From Kibdelosporangium persicum (lineage in GTDB: Bacteria > Actinomycetota > Actinomycetes > Mycobacteriales > Pseudonocardiaceae): a DNA stretch of 64,000 bases. Positions 1-7,170 of this stretch are shown here, piece after piece; the first letter of the stretch is position 1, and each line of letters starts with the position of its first letter. The position numbers and the translations under genes are program-made. Below the pieces are notes generated by a model. That model ran no database searches. It saw only the letters and a program-made list of their open reading frames with translations, and was not told where the DNA came from. The stretch spans positions 161,440-225,439 of the forward strand of contig NZ_JAAATY010000014.1 of the NCBI RefSeq assembly GCF_013280595.1, given 5' to 3'.

Positions 1-1
1 G

Positions 2-2584
2 CAGGCTTTGCTGGACGAACGGGCCCGGCGCGCGGACCGTCTGGTGGAGTCCGCGAGCCGGATTCTGGGCAGTGTGCGGCGCCGGGCAGGTCAGCTGGAG
101 ACGCTGGACGACGTCAACACGTACTTCGCGGGCGACCCGATGGTGGCCAAGCTCCGCGCGGTCGCCGACGACCTGCGAGCCCTGGGCGACCAGGTCCGTG
201 CGGAGGAACTGGACGGCCGGATCAAGGCCGCGCGCCAGGAAGCGGGCCGGTCGCTGCGGGACCGGCTGGACCTCTACGCCGACGGCGGCGAGACGATCAA
301 GCTGGGCAGGCACGTGTTCGCGGTGAACACGCAGGCCATGGACCTGACTCTGGTGCCGAGCGACGACCGCCTGGCGATCGGGATCACCGGAACGGACTTC
401 CGTGACCCGGTCGTCGACCCCGAGTTCGAGACCACCAGGCCGTTCTGGAACCAGCTGCTGGTGTCCGAGACGCCCGAGGTCTACCGCGGCGAATACCTCG
501 CCACCGTCGCGCTTCCGTCCGCACCTCTGGACGAAAGCGCTGTGCTGGAGCATGTGCGCGAGGTCGCCGAGACCCGTTACGACGAAGGCTACGAGCGCGG
601 CGTGCACGACCACGACGCCGCCAAGATCCTTGAAGCGATCCTGCGGCTGCGTGCCGGCGCGGGAGTGCTGCGGTACACGCCGCAGGCACGTGCGGCCGCG
701 ACGATCTTCTGGGCGTTCGGGCCGGACGAGGCCGCGAAGACGGTGTGGTCCCGCCGGGCCGGGTCGCTGGCTCGCGCCCGGACCGCGTTCGGCCACACGT
801 CCGCGATCGACGAGCTCACCGCCGAACTGACCGGGGAGATCACCGCCTTCCTTGCCGCGCAGGGGCTCGAAGGTGACCCGTTGGCGGGGGAGTACCTGTT
901 CGAAGAGCTGGCCAGGGCGCCCTTCGGCTTCGCCACCAGCGCGGGCGCACGCTCGTTGGCCGACAGGTTCCGCCGTGCTCTGGGCACAGCCAAGGAGTTC
1001 GACGACGACCTGCGGGCGATCGACGGCGTGGCCGAGCGGCACCAGTTGATCTCCGCCTGGCTGACGGCGTACTTGGCCAGCGTCGGGGAAACCAGTGCCG
1101 ACCTGCCCGAGGCGATCGCCCTTGAGCTGTGCCGTGATGTGCCGCGGCACGACTCCTCGGCCGCGCTAGAGGCGACCGTCGAAGGCCTGCTGGGCACACA
1201 TCCGAGGATCGTGGACCGGAAACTGACCTTCCGCCTGGACGAACTGCTCGCCCGGACCCGCCGGTTCCACACCGAACGGGTCCCGGCTTTCCGCGCGTAC
1301 CAGAAGAAGCGTGCCGACCTTGTCACGGCTTCGCGGCAGGCGCTGCGGTTCGACGAGTTCCAGCCGAAGGTGATGAGCGCGTTCGTGCGCAACGGCCTGC
1401 TCGACGAGGTCTACCTGCCGCTGATCGGTGACAACCTGGCCAAACAACTCGGCACCGCGGGCGATTCGAAGCGCACCGACCAGATGGGACTGTTGCTGCT
1501 CATCTCCCCGCCCGGGTACGGCAAGACGACGTTGATGGAGTACGTCGCCAACCGGCTCGGCCTGGTGTTCGTGAAGGTCAACGGGCCCGCCCTCGGCCAC
1601 TCCGTGACCTCCGTCGACCCGGCCGAAGCGCCGAACGCGACCGCACGCCAGGAGATCGAGAAGATTTCGTTCGCGCTGGAGATGGGCAGCAATGTGCTGC
1701 TGTACCTGGACGACATCCAGCACACGTCGCCGGAGTTGCTGCAGAAGTTCATCTCGCTCTGCGACGCCCAGCGCCGGATGGAGGGCGTCTGGAAAGGCAG
1801 GACCAAGACGTACGACCTGCGCGGCAAGCGGTTCGCGGTGTGTATGGCAGGCAACCCGTACACCGAGTCCGGTCAGCGCTTCCGGATTCCGGACATGCTA
1901 GCCAACCGGGCGGACGTGTGGAACCTCGGCGACGTGCTGTCCGGCAAGGAAGACCTGTTCGCCCTGAGTTTCATCGAGAACTCGTTGACGTCCAACGCCG
2001 TGCTGGCCCCACTGTCCACACGCGAGCGTGCCGACGTGCCGAAGCTGGTGCGGCTGGCCAAGGGCGACCCGGCGATCCGGCCGGACCAGTTGACGCACCC
2101 GTACTCGTCGGTCGAGCTCGACCAAGTGCTGTCCGTGCTGCGCAAGCTGTTGACGGTGCAGAAGGTCGTGCTCGCCAACAACCAGGCGTACATCGCGTCA
2201 GCCGCCCAGTCGGACGCTTCCCGGACCGAACCGCCGTACCAGCTCCAAGGTTCGTACCGGAACATGAACAAGCTGGCGGAGAAGATCGTCCCGGCGATGA
2301 ACGACGCGGAGCTGGCGGCCCTGATCGACGATCACTACATGGCCGAGGCGCAGACGTTGACCTCAGGCGCGGAAGCCAACCTGCTCAAACTCGCCGAGCT
2401 GCGGGGAACCCTCACGGCGGCCCAGGCTTCGCGGTGGGCCGAGGTGAAGGCGGCCTACGTGCGTGACCTCGCGCTGGGCGGCGACTCGGAAGACCCGATG
2501 AGCCGCGCGGTGGGGGCGGTCGGGCTCCTGGCCGACCAGGTGGGCTCGATCGCCTCGGTGCTCAGAGATTCGCGAGGTGACTGA
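2..2584 (+). CDS. Large AAA+ DNA-repair ATPase, C-terminal part (5' end outside window)
   Basis: The frame is open to the first base of the window, so this is the C-terminal ~860 residues of a longer protein; the TTG at 8 is not a credible start. The last ~360 residues form an AAA+ module with Walker A 'PPGYGKTT' (about nt 1507-1530), a Walker B-like 'LLYLDDIQ' (about nt 1696-1719) and 'AGNP' (about nt 1849). The preceding region is charged and helical. This layout fits the long actinobacterial 'DNA repair ATPase' family (Pfam DNA_repair), whose members are about twice this length. The DNA-repair role is a family label; I see no nuclease or DNA-binding motif in this part. Its 3' end overlaps the convergent HD-domain gene by 23 nt. 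Confidence 0.75.
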   Translation, partial: QALLDERARRADRLVESASRILGSVRRRAGQLETLDDVNTYFAGDPMVAKLRAVADDLRALGDQVRAEELDGRIKAARQEAGRSLRDRLDLYADGGETIKLGRHVFAVNTQAMDLTLVPSDDRLAIGITGTDFRDPVVDPEFETTRPFWNQLLVSETPEVYRGEYLATVALPSAPLDESAVLEHVREVAETRYDEGYERGVHDHDAAKILEAILRLRAGAGVLRYTPQARAAATIFWAFGPDEAAKTVWSRRAGSLARARTAFGHTSAIDELTAELTGEITAFLAAQGLEGDPLAGEYLFEELARAPFGFATSAGARSLADRFRRALGTAKEFDDDLRAIDGVAERHQLISAWLTAYLASVGETSADLPEAIALELCRDVPRHDSSAALEATVEGLLGTHPRIVDRKLTFRLDELLARTRRFHTERVPAFRAYQKKRADLVTASRQALRFDEFQPKVMSAFVRNGLLDEVYLPLIGDNLAKQLGTAGDSKRTDQMGLLLLISPPGYGKTTLMEYVANRLGLVFVKVNGPALGHSVTSVDPAEAPNATARQEIEKISFALEMGSNVLLYLDDIQHTSPELLQKFISLCDAQRRMEGVWKGRTKTYDLRGKRFAVCMAGNPYTESGQRFRIPDMLANRADVWNLGDVLSGKEDLFALSFIENSLTSNAVLAPLSTRERADVPKLVRLAKGDPAIRPDQLTHPYSSVELDQVLSVLRKLLTVQKVVLANNQAYIASAAQSDASRTEPPYQLQGSYRNMNKLAEKIVPAMNDAELAALIDDHYMAEAQTLTSGAEANLLKLAELRGTLTAAQASRWAEVKAAYVRDLALGGDSEDPMSRAVGAVGLLADQVGSIASVLRDSRGD

Positions 2585-3140
2585 ACTCGTTCCGCCACTT
2601 CGCGTACCACTCCTCGAACCACGGAAACCCTTGGCTGAGCGGCACGATCGTGCGCACGGTCTCCAGGTAGTACTTCTGTTGCTTCGCTGGCTTGGGATGT
2701 GTGTTCAACCGCTGTACGTTGCTGAGCCGGTCGGCGAGCTTGACCGTCAGGGCGTCCTTCGGCGCGTTCTTCAGGTTTTCCAGGTACGCCTCGCGGTCCT
2801 CACCCTTGGTCACCCAGTTGACCAGTTCCGCGACCCTGTCCCCGAACTGCGCCCGGACGGTCTCCAGGTCGCAGTCGGTGTCCTCGACGACGTCGTGCAG
2901 CACACCCGCCCTCAGCACGTCGATGTCCGTCACGCCCACACCTTCGGCGAGGACGGTCACCACTTCCAGCAGGTGCTCGACGTAGGGTTCGCCCGCGGGC
3001 CTGGTCTGATCCCCGTGCCACCGCACGGCGAACTCGACGGCCTCGTCCAGCAGGTGCAGGTCGGGCACGCGCCCGTTCAGCCGCTGCCGCAGCGCCGGCC
3101 AGCCGTCCTTGGCCTCGAACGTCTCAAGTGGATGCACCAT
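2562..3140 (-). CDS. HD-domain (MESH1/SpoT hydrolase-like) phosphohydrolase
   Basis: A 192-residue protein with the metal-binding set of the RelA/SpoT hydrolase fold: His56 in 'YVEHLLEV', the HD pair at 82-83 followed by 'VVEDT', and 'KLADRLSN' (134-141). This matches small one-domain (p)ppGpp pyrophosphohydrolases (MESH1-like) and related HD hydrolases. There is no synthetase domain. Substrate is inferred, not shown. I start at the ATG at 3138-3140 because AAGG lies 6-7 nt upstream and the HD fold begins soon after; a longer frame to 3185 lacks such support. The 3' ends of this gene and the upstream ATPase gene overlap by 23 nt in convergent orientation, so antisense transcripts are likely. 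Confidence 0.8.
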   Translation of the reverse strand: MVHPLETFEAKDGWPALRQRLNGRVPDLHLLDEAVEFAVRWHGDQTRPAGEPYVEHLLEVVTVLAEGVGVTDIDVLRAGVLHDVVEDTDCDLETVRAQFGDRVAELVNWVTKGEDREAYLENLKNAPKDALTVKLADRLSNVQRLNTHPKPAKQQKYYLETVRTIVPLSQGFPWFEEWYAKWRNEFSHLANL

Positions 3141-3147
3141 TCGAACC

Positions 3148-3840
3148 TTATACCTTGTGTCTTGGGATGACCGACCTTCGACCACCCGTCCGTTTCGCCG
3201 GTCGGGCCGCGTCGGTGATCGACAGCGCGGGCACCAACCGCGGCACTGCCGGCAGGGGCGAGGCCACGGGCGAGGCTTGGAACGCCTGGATCGCGAGCGC
3301 GGCGAAGCGCCGGGAGGCCGCGACCCGGGCCGCCGGTGACGCGGCGCGGATGCCGCTGTTGGCCATGAGCATGAGGATCAGGTCGTCCAGGACGAAGTCG
3401 GGACGCAGACGGCCGGCGGCTTTGGCGCGACGGGCGAGTTCGGCGATCGCGTTCAGCGAGTAGGTCCGGATCGCGGCGAAGTCCATCGCGTGCGGAAACG
3501 TCGACGTGAAGGCCGCGGTGAAGCCCCGGTCGCGGGCGTGCAACTCACAGATCCTCTCGACCACGAGCCGGAAGCCGTGCCACGGATCAGGATCGGCCAG
3601 CCCTTCGTCGACGATCGACTGGCAGGCCAGCATCTGGTCCGTGAACGCCTCGGTGACCAGCGTCTCCTTGGTCGGGAAATGGCGGTAGAGGGTGGCGGGG
3701 CCGACTCCGGCGCGCCGGGCGATCTCCCGCAGCGGCGCGTTCAGACCTTCCGCGGCGAACACCGCGCGAGCCGCGTCGAGGATGCGTGCACGGTTGTCCC
3801 GGGCGTCGGAGCGCGGCCGGTGAGGCAAACGATCGGTCAC
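3148..3840 (-). CDS. TetR-family transcriptional regulator
   Basis: About 230 residues, with an N-terminal TetR helix-turn-helix ('RILDAARAVFAAEGL...LREIARRAGVGPATLYRHFPTKETL') and a variable helical C-terminal ligand and dimer domain. It is divergently placed from the quinone oxidoreductase at 3917, and a perfect inverted repeat lies in the intergenic gap at 3858-3877. Autoregulation and repression of the oxidoreductase are therefore likely; the effector is unknown. I prefer the GTG at 3838-3840 as start. The TTG at 3856-3858 would place the start on the dyad. The stop lies 8 nt from the HD gene start, so the two could be co-transcribed. Confidence 0.85.
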   Translation of the reverse strand: MTDRLPHRPRSDARDNRARILDAARAVFAAEGLNAPLREIARRAGVGPATLYRHFPTKETLVTEAFTDQMLACQSIVDEGLADPDPWHGFRLVVERICELHARDRGFTAAFTSTFPHAMDFAAIRTYSLNAIAELARRAKAAGRLRPDFVLDDLILMLMANSGIRAASPAARVAASRRFAALAIQAFQASPVASPLPAVPRLVPALSITDAARPAKRTGGRRSVIPRHKV

Positions 3841-3857
3841 CGCTCTCACTTTAGCCA

Positions 3858-3877
3858 AACGGACGGGGGCGTCCGTT
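3858..3877. promoter_or_regulatory. Perfect inverted repeat, probable TetR operator
   Basis: AACGGACG-GGGG-CGTCCGTT: 8-bp perfect arms around a 4-nt spacer. It sits between the divergent TetR and oxidoreductase starts, where both promoters must lie. Size and position fit a TetR-family operator. Confidence 0.65.
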
Positions 3878-3916
3878 AACGTCGGCCCGGTTGATCCCGG
3901 AACGAGGAGACGGACA

Positions 3917-4891
3917 GTGAAGGCAGTTGCGGTTCAGGCGTTCGGAAGTCCCGAGGGCCTCGCGGTCGTCGACGTCGTCGACCCGAGTCCCGCCGAGGGA
4001 CAGGTGCTGATCACCACCGAGGCGATCGGCGTCGGCGGTGTCGACGCCGTGATCCGAAGCGGTGCGCTCGCCGCCTACGGCTTCTCCGAAGGGCACATTC
4101 TCGGTGGCGAGATCGCGGGCACCGTGGCCGCGGTGGGCGAGGGCGTCGACCCGTCATGGATCGGTCAGCGCGTGTGGGCGTTCACTGGCGTAGGTGGCGG
4201 TTACGCCGAGCAAGCGATCGCCTCGGCCGAGACGCTCATCCCCTTGGCGGCGACCGTGTCGGCTGTCGACGCGGTGACGCTCGGGAGTTCCGGCGCGGTG
4301 GCCCACTTCGGCCTTCGCCATGCCCGCTTCGCTCCGGGCGAGTCGGTGCTGGTGCGCGGCGCGGCCGGCGGCATCGGGATCATGGCGGTCCAGCTCGCGG
4401 TTCGCGGTGGCGCCGGTGCGGTGGCGGTCACGACCTCCTCACCCGAGCGTGGTGACCGTCTGCGCAAACTCGGCGCCACCCATGTGCTGGACCGCACCGG
4501 CGAGGGAGACAAGGACGCGCCCACCGGCTACGACGTCATCATCGACATCGTCGCCGGCACGGCCCTGCCTTCGTTTTTCGCCAAGCTCAACCCGAACGGT
4601 CGCATGGTCGCCGTCGGCGCGGTCGCGGGCGAGCCGCCGGCGGACTTCGCGACGGAGATGTTCGCGGCGTTCCAGAAGTCGCTGTCGTTCGCGACTTTCA
4701 GCGCCAACACCGTGCCCGTGTCCGACCGGCGCGCCGTGACCGCCGAACTGTTCGCTGCCGCGAGCCGCGGTGAGCTGGAAACCGTCGTGCACGAGGTGCT
4801 GCCTCTGGAGCAAGCCGCACTGGCTCACCAGAAAATGGCGGCAGGTGAGGTGTTCGGCAGAATCGTGCTCACGCCATCGGCGACCGGGTGA
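3917..4891 (+). CDS. Zinc-independent medium-chain NADPH:quinone oxidoreductase
   Basis: 324 residues of the MDR superfamily, quinone-oxidoreductase branch. The N-terminal GroES-like half is followed by a Rossmann fold whose dinucleotide motif reads 'VRGAAGGIGIMAVQLA' (about residues 145-160). The catalytic and structural zinc cysteine sets of alcohol dehydrogenases are absent, as in QOR/zeta-crystallin enzymes, which reduce quinones or enones with NADPH. The start is GTG at 3917 with a GAGGAGA ribosome site 7-12 nt upstream. It is divergent from, and probably repressed by, the TetR gene at 3148-3840. The natural substrate is unknown; a xenobiotic or quinone detoxification role is inferred. 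Confidence 0.85.
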   Translation: MKAVAVQAFGSPEGLAVVDVVDPSPAEGQVLITTEAIGVGGVDAVIRSGALAAYGFSEGHILGGEIAGTVAAVGEGVDPSWIGQRVWAFTGVGGGYAEQAIASAETLIPLAATVSAVDAVTLGSSGAVAHFGLRHARFAPGESVLVRGAAGGIGIMAVQLAVRGGAGAVAVTTSSPERGDRLRKLGATHVLDRTGEGDKDAPTGYDVIIDIVAGTALPSFFAKLNPNGRMVAVGAVAGEPPADFATEMFAAFQKSLSFATFSANTVPVSDRRAVTAELFAAASRGELETVVHEVLPLEQAALAHQKMAAGEVFGRIVLTPSATG

Positions 4892-4892
4892 C

Positions 4893-5123
4893 TCACTGGG
4901 CCGGGGCGGGCGTGTCGTCTGTGCCGGCAAGTCGGAGTTGGCCGCGTGGAGGCTGCCGGAACACCAGAAAGCGACGCTGGTCTCGGGCGGAGTGCCGTTG
5001 CTCGAAGGCGTTGTTGTTCTGGAGGGAGGCGTAGAGCCCCTGCCACGACCGTTGATCGGGCCGCTTCAGCGCCAAGGCCTGTCGCAGTGCGTCAGCACCG
5101 CCCTGGGGTTCAACCGGCACCAC
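4893..5123 (-). CDS. Small hypothetical protein (76 aa)
   Basis: An ORF rich in Arg and Gln with no recognised domain or membrane segment. Support: it begins with GTG inside the last codons of the membrane-protein gene at 5110-5658 (14-nt overlap, same strand), suggesting translational coupling, and third codon positions are G/C-rich like its neighbours. Against: there is no convincing ribosome site and I know no homologue. It ends just after the convergent oxidoreductase. Treat as provisional. Confidence 0.4.
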   Translation of the reverse strand: MVPVEPQGGADALRQALALKRPDQRSWQGLYASLQNNNAFEQRHSARDQRRFLVFRQPPRGQLRLAGTDDTPAPAQ

Positions 5124-5658
5124 CGCTCACGACGCGGGGCATGGCGGAAGAGTTGCGCCGGCGCCGGTAGGCAAGCGCCAAGGCCACGACGAGTGGTCCC
5201 CAGGCCAGCCAAGGGATGTAGAGCGCCATCACGGACGGCCCGGGCGTGGGCAGGCCGTTGTCGTCGCCGATCAGTATCACACCGCGTTCGACGAAACCGA
5301 ACAGCGTGTTGAGCACCCAGTACAGACAGATGACGATCACTAGCACGCCTCCGGCCAGCGCGGGGATCACCGCCGCTCGGACCGGGATGTTCCGCCCACC
5401 GACGAGCGGAACCCACCGAGGGATGCGTTCGCCCCAGCGGTGCACAAGGCCCAAGGTGAGCAGCGCGGCACCCATGGAAAGCCCAGTGAGCAGCAGGAGG
5501 TACCAACCACCGCTGACAAGACCGACCTCTTGCGTGAACGCTTCTCCGGTCCGCCACACCGCCGACAGAAGTACGCACAACGGCACGGCGTAGGCCGCCC
5601 ACACCGCCCAACGCGGCACGGTCGCCACTGAGGCTCCATCAGTTGGCGAACTCATCAT
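5110..5658 (-). CDS. Four-TM membrane protein of unknown function
   Basis: 182 residues with four clear hydrophobic segments (about 18-36, 50-70, 95-120 and 142-162), a short polar N-terminus and an Arg-rich cytoplasmic tail. It resembles small actinobacterial membrane proteins of no assigned role. The start is one of two adjacent ATGs (5653-5658), preceded by GGGGACAGGG. No signal peptide or lipobox is present. The upstream intergenic region is shared with the PadR operon, whose palindrome lies about 200 bp away. The small ORF at 4893-5123 overlaps its stop and may be its partner. Confidence 0.7.
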   Translation of the reverse strand: MMSSPTDGASVATVPRWAVWAAYAVPLCVLLSAVWRTGEAFTQEVGLVSGGWYLLLLTGLSMGAALLTLGLVHRWGERIPRWVPLVGGRNIPVRAAVIPALAGGVLVIVICLYWVLNTLFGFVERGVILIGDDNGLPTPGPSVMALYIPWLAWGPLVVALALAYRRRRNSSAMPRVVSGGAG

Positions 5659-5863
5659 CCCTGTCCCCGCTTCGATCCGGTGTCCTTGCAGGACGGAAGC
5701 TATTGCACGCGACCTGACATCTCTCTCAGTAGCCGACTATCCCGGCTGTGCTGTACCCAGCGGGCAGTGCCAGACCGGCTGAGCCGCTTTCGGCGCCACC
5801 GCGCAGAAGACCACTCAGGTAGGCCGTTGGCCGCTCCGCAGCACCCGACGGCGGATTTGACAG

Positions 5864-5892
5864 CGCATATAGATAACGGTTATCTATATGCG
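5864..5892. promoter_or_regulatory. Long perfect palindrome upstream of padR, probable PadR operator
   Basis: Left arm CGCATATAGATAAC and right arm GTTATCTATATGCG are perfect 14-bp complements around a single G (5878). The AT-rich core contrasts with the surrounding GC-rich DNA. It ends 21 nt before the padR start and just before its GGAGGG ribosome site. PadR proteins bind AT-rich dyads of this kind over their own promoters. Confidence 0.8.
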
Positions 5893-5913
5893 TCTACGCG
5901 GAGGGTGTGACGG

Positions 5914-6444
5914 GTGCAGGACGTGGTGCTGGCCATGTTGGCGAAGGAGCCGGCGCATGGGTACGAGCTGCGCAGCCGGATGCGTGACGCGCTCGGCCCG
6001 CTCGGCGACGCCATGAACGCAGGGCAGATCTACGTGACGCTGACCCGGCTGGCGAAGGCGGGAATGGTGACCTCGCAACGTTCCGAGGGCCTGCCGGACC
6101 GGCCCGACCGCCGGGTCTACGCGCTGACCCCGGCCGGGCAGGAACGGGTCTCCTCCTGGCTGGCCGAGGTGAGCTGGCCGAAGCCGGACCTGACGGAGTT
6201 CCATCTCAAACTGGTGGCCGCCGCGACCGCACGGCTGGCCGACCCCGTGGCACTGGTCGACGCTCAGCGGCGCGAGGTGCTGCGCCGGCTGCGAGACGCC
6301 CAGCGGGCCGCGCTGGACAGATCGGTGGACCCGGTTGCCGGGCTGCTGCTGGAGGGCGTCGTGCTGCGGCTGCGGGCCGACCTGGAGTGGCTGGAGGCGT
6401 GCGAGCGCATGTGGACCGGCCGAAATCGGAAGGCGGGGGCATGA
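5914..6444 (+). CDS. PadR-family transcriptional regulator
   Basis: 176 residues: an N-terminal winged helix of PadR type ('VVLAMLAKEPAHGYELRSRM', wing near 'DRRVYALTPAGQERV') and a helical C-terminal dimerisation domain (Vir_act_alpha_C-like). Start GTG with GGAGGG at 5900-5905. It is the first gene of an operon with an ABC ATPase and an FtsX-like permease; its stop overlaps the ATPase start (ATGA). PadR-ABC operons typically encode drug- or peptide-responsive exporters repressed by PadR and induced by the transported compound. The palindrome at 5864-5892 is its likely operator. Confidence 0.9.
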   Translation: MQDVVLAMLAKEPAHGYELRSRMRDALGPLGDAMNAGQIYVTLTRLAKAGMVTSQRSEGLPDRPDRRVYALTPAGQERVSSWLAEVSWPKPDLTEFHLKLVAAATARLADPVALVDAQRREVLRRLRDAQRAALDRSVDPVAGLLLEGVVLRLRADLEWLEACERMWTGRNRKAGA

Positions 6445-7169
6445 CCGGGTCGACGCTGCTGGCGGCGCGTGGGCTGACCAGGCGGTATGGCCGGGGTAGC
6501 GGGCTGGTGCGCGCGGTCGACGAGGTCGACCTGTCGGTACCGGCCGGGCAGACGTTGGCGGTCATGGGCCCAAGTGGCTGTGGCAAGTCCACCCTGCTGC
6601 ATCTGCTCGGTGGCCTGCAACGACCTACCGGTGGGAAGGTGTGGCTGGCCGGCCGCCGGATCGACATGATGAGCGAACGGGCGCTGGCCCGGCTGCGACG
6701 GGACAGCGTCGGGTTCGTCTTCCAGTCCTTCCACCTCATGGACGAGCTGACCGCGGTGGAGAACGTCGAGCTGTCCGCGCTGCTGGCCGGGCAGTCACCC
6801 CGCCGGGCCCGGCAGCGCGCCATGCACCTGCTGGACCGGGTCGGGCTCGTCGACCGCGCCGACCACCTGCCCTCGGCACTGTCCGGCGGCCAGCGCCAAC
6901 GGGTCGCCATCGCCCGCGCGCTGAGCAACCAGCCGCTCGTCGTACTGGCCGACGAACCCACCGGCAACCTGGACAGCGCCGCCACCTTGGAGGTGCTGCG
7001 GCTGTTCGACGACCTGCGCACCGCGGGGCAGACCCTCGTGGTGGTCACCCACGACACCCGCATCGCCGCGGTCGCCGACCGGATGATCACCATGCGCGAC
7101 GGGGTGTTCGTCGACGACAGCCGCCTCGCCAGTGCCGCCACCGGCCCTGTCCACGACGGGCGGCGCTGA
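6441..7169 (+). CDS. ABC transporter ATP-binding protein (MacB/LolD-type)
   Basis: 242 residues with Walker A 'GPSGCGKST', Q-loop 'FQSFHLMDELTAVENV', signature 'LSGGQRQRVAIARAL', Walker B 'VVLADEPTGNLD' and switch 'THD'. The 'ADEPTGNLD' form and the single FtsX-type partner place it with MacB/LolD-like type VII ABC exporters rather than importers. The ATG at 6441 overlaps the padR stop by 4 nt. A longer in-frame start at 6387 lies inside padR and is not needed. The permease starts 2 nt after its stop, so the three genes form one unit. Confidence 0.92.
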   Translation: MTGSTLLAARGLTRRYGRGSGLVRAVDEVDLSVPAGQTLAVMGPSGCGKSTLLHLLGGLQRPTGGKVWLAGRRIDMMSERALARLRRDSVGFVFQSFHLMDELTAVENVELSALLAGQSPRRARQRAMHLLDRVGLVDRADHLPSALSGGQRQRVAIARALSNQPLVVLADEPTGNLDSAATLEVLRLFDDLRTAGQTLVVVTHDTRIAAVADRMITMRDGVFVDDSRLASAATGPVHDGRR

Positions 7170-7170
7170 C

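Noticed and set aside
589..1723. Long minus-strand ORFs (589-1392 and 1166-1723) inside the AAA+ ATPase gene
   Set aside because: They are shadows of the plus-strand gene. The plus frame has Walker motifs and consistent G/C third positions; the minus frames give Ser/Arg-rich sequence without domains.
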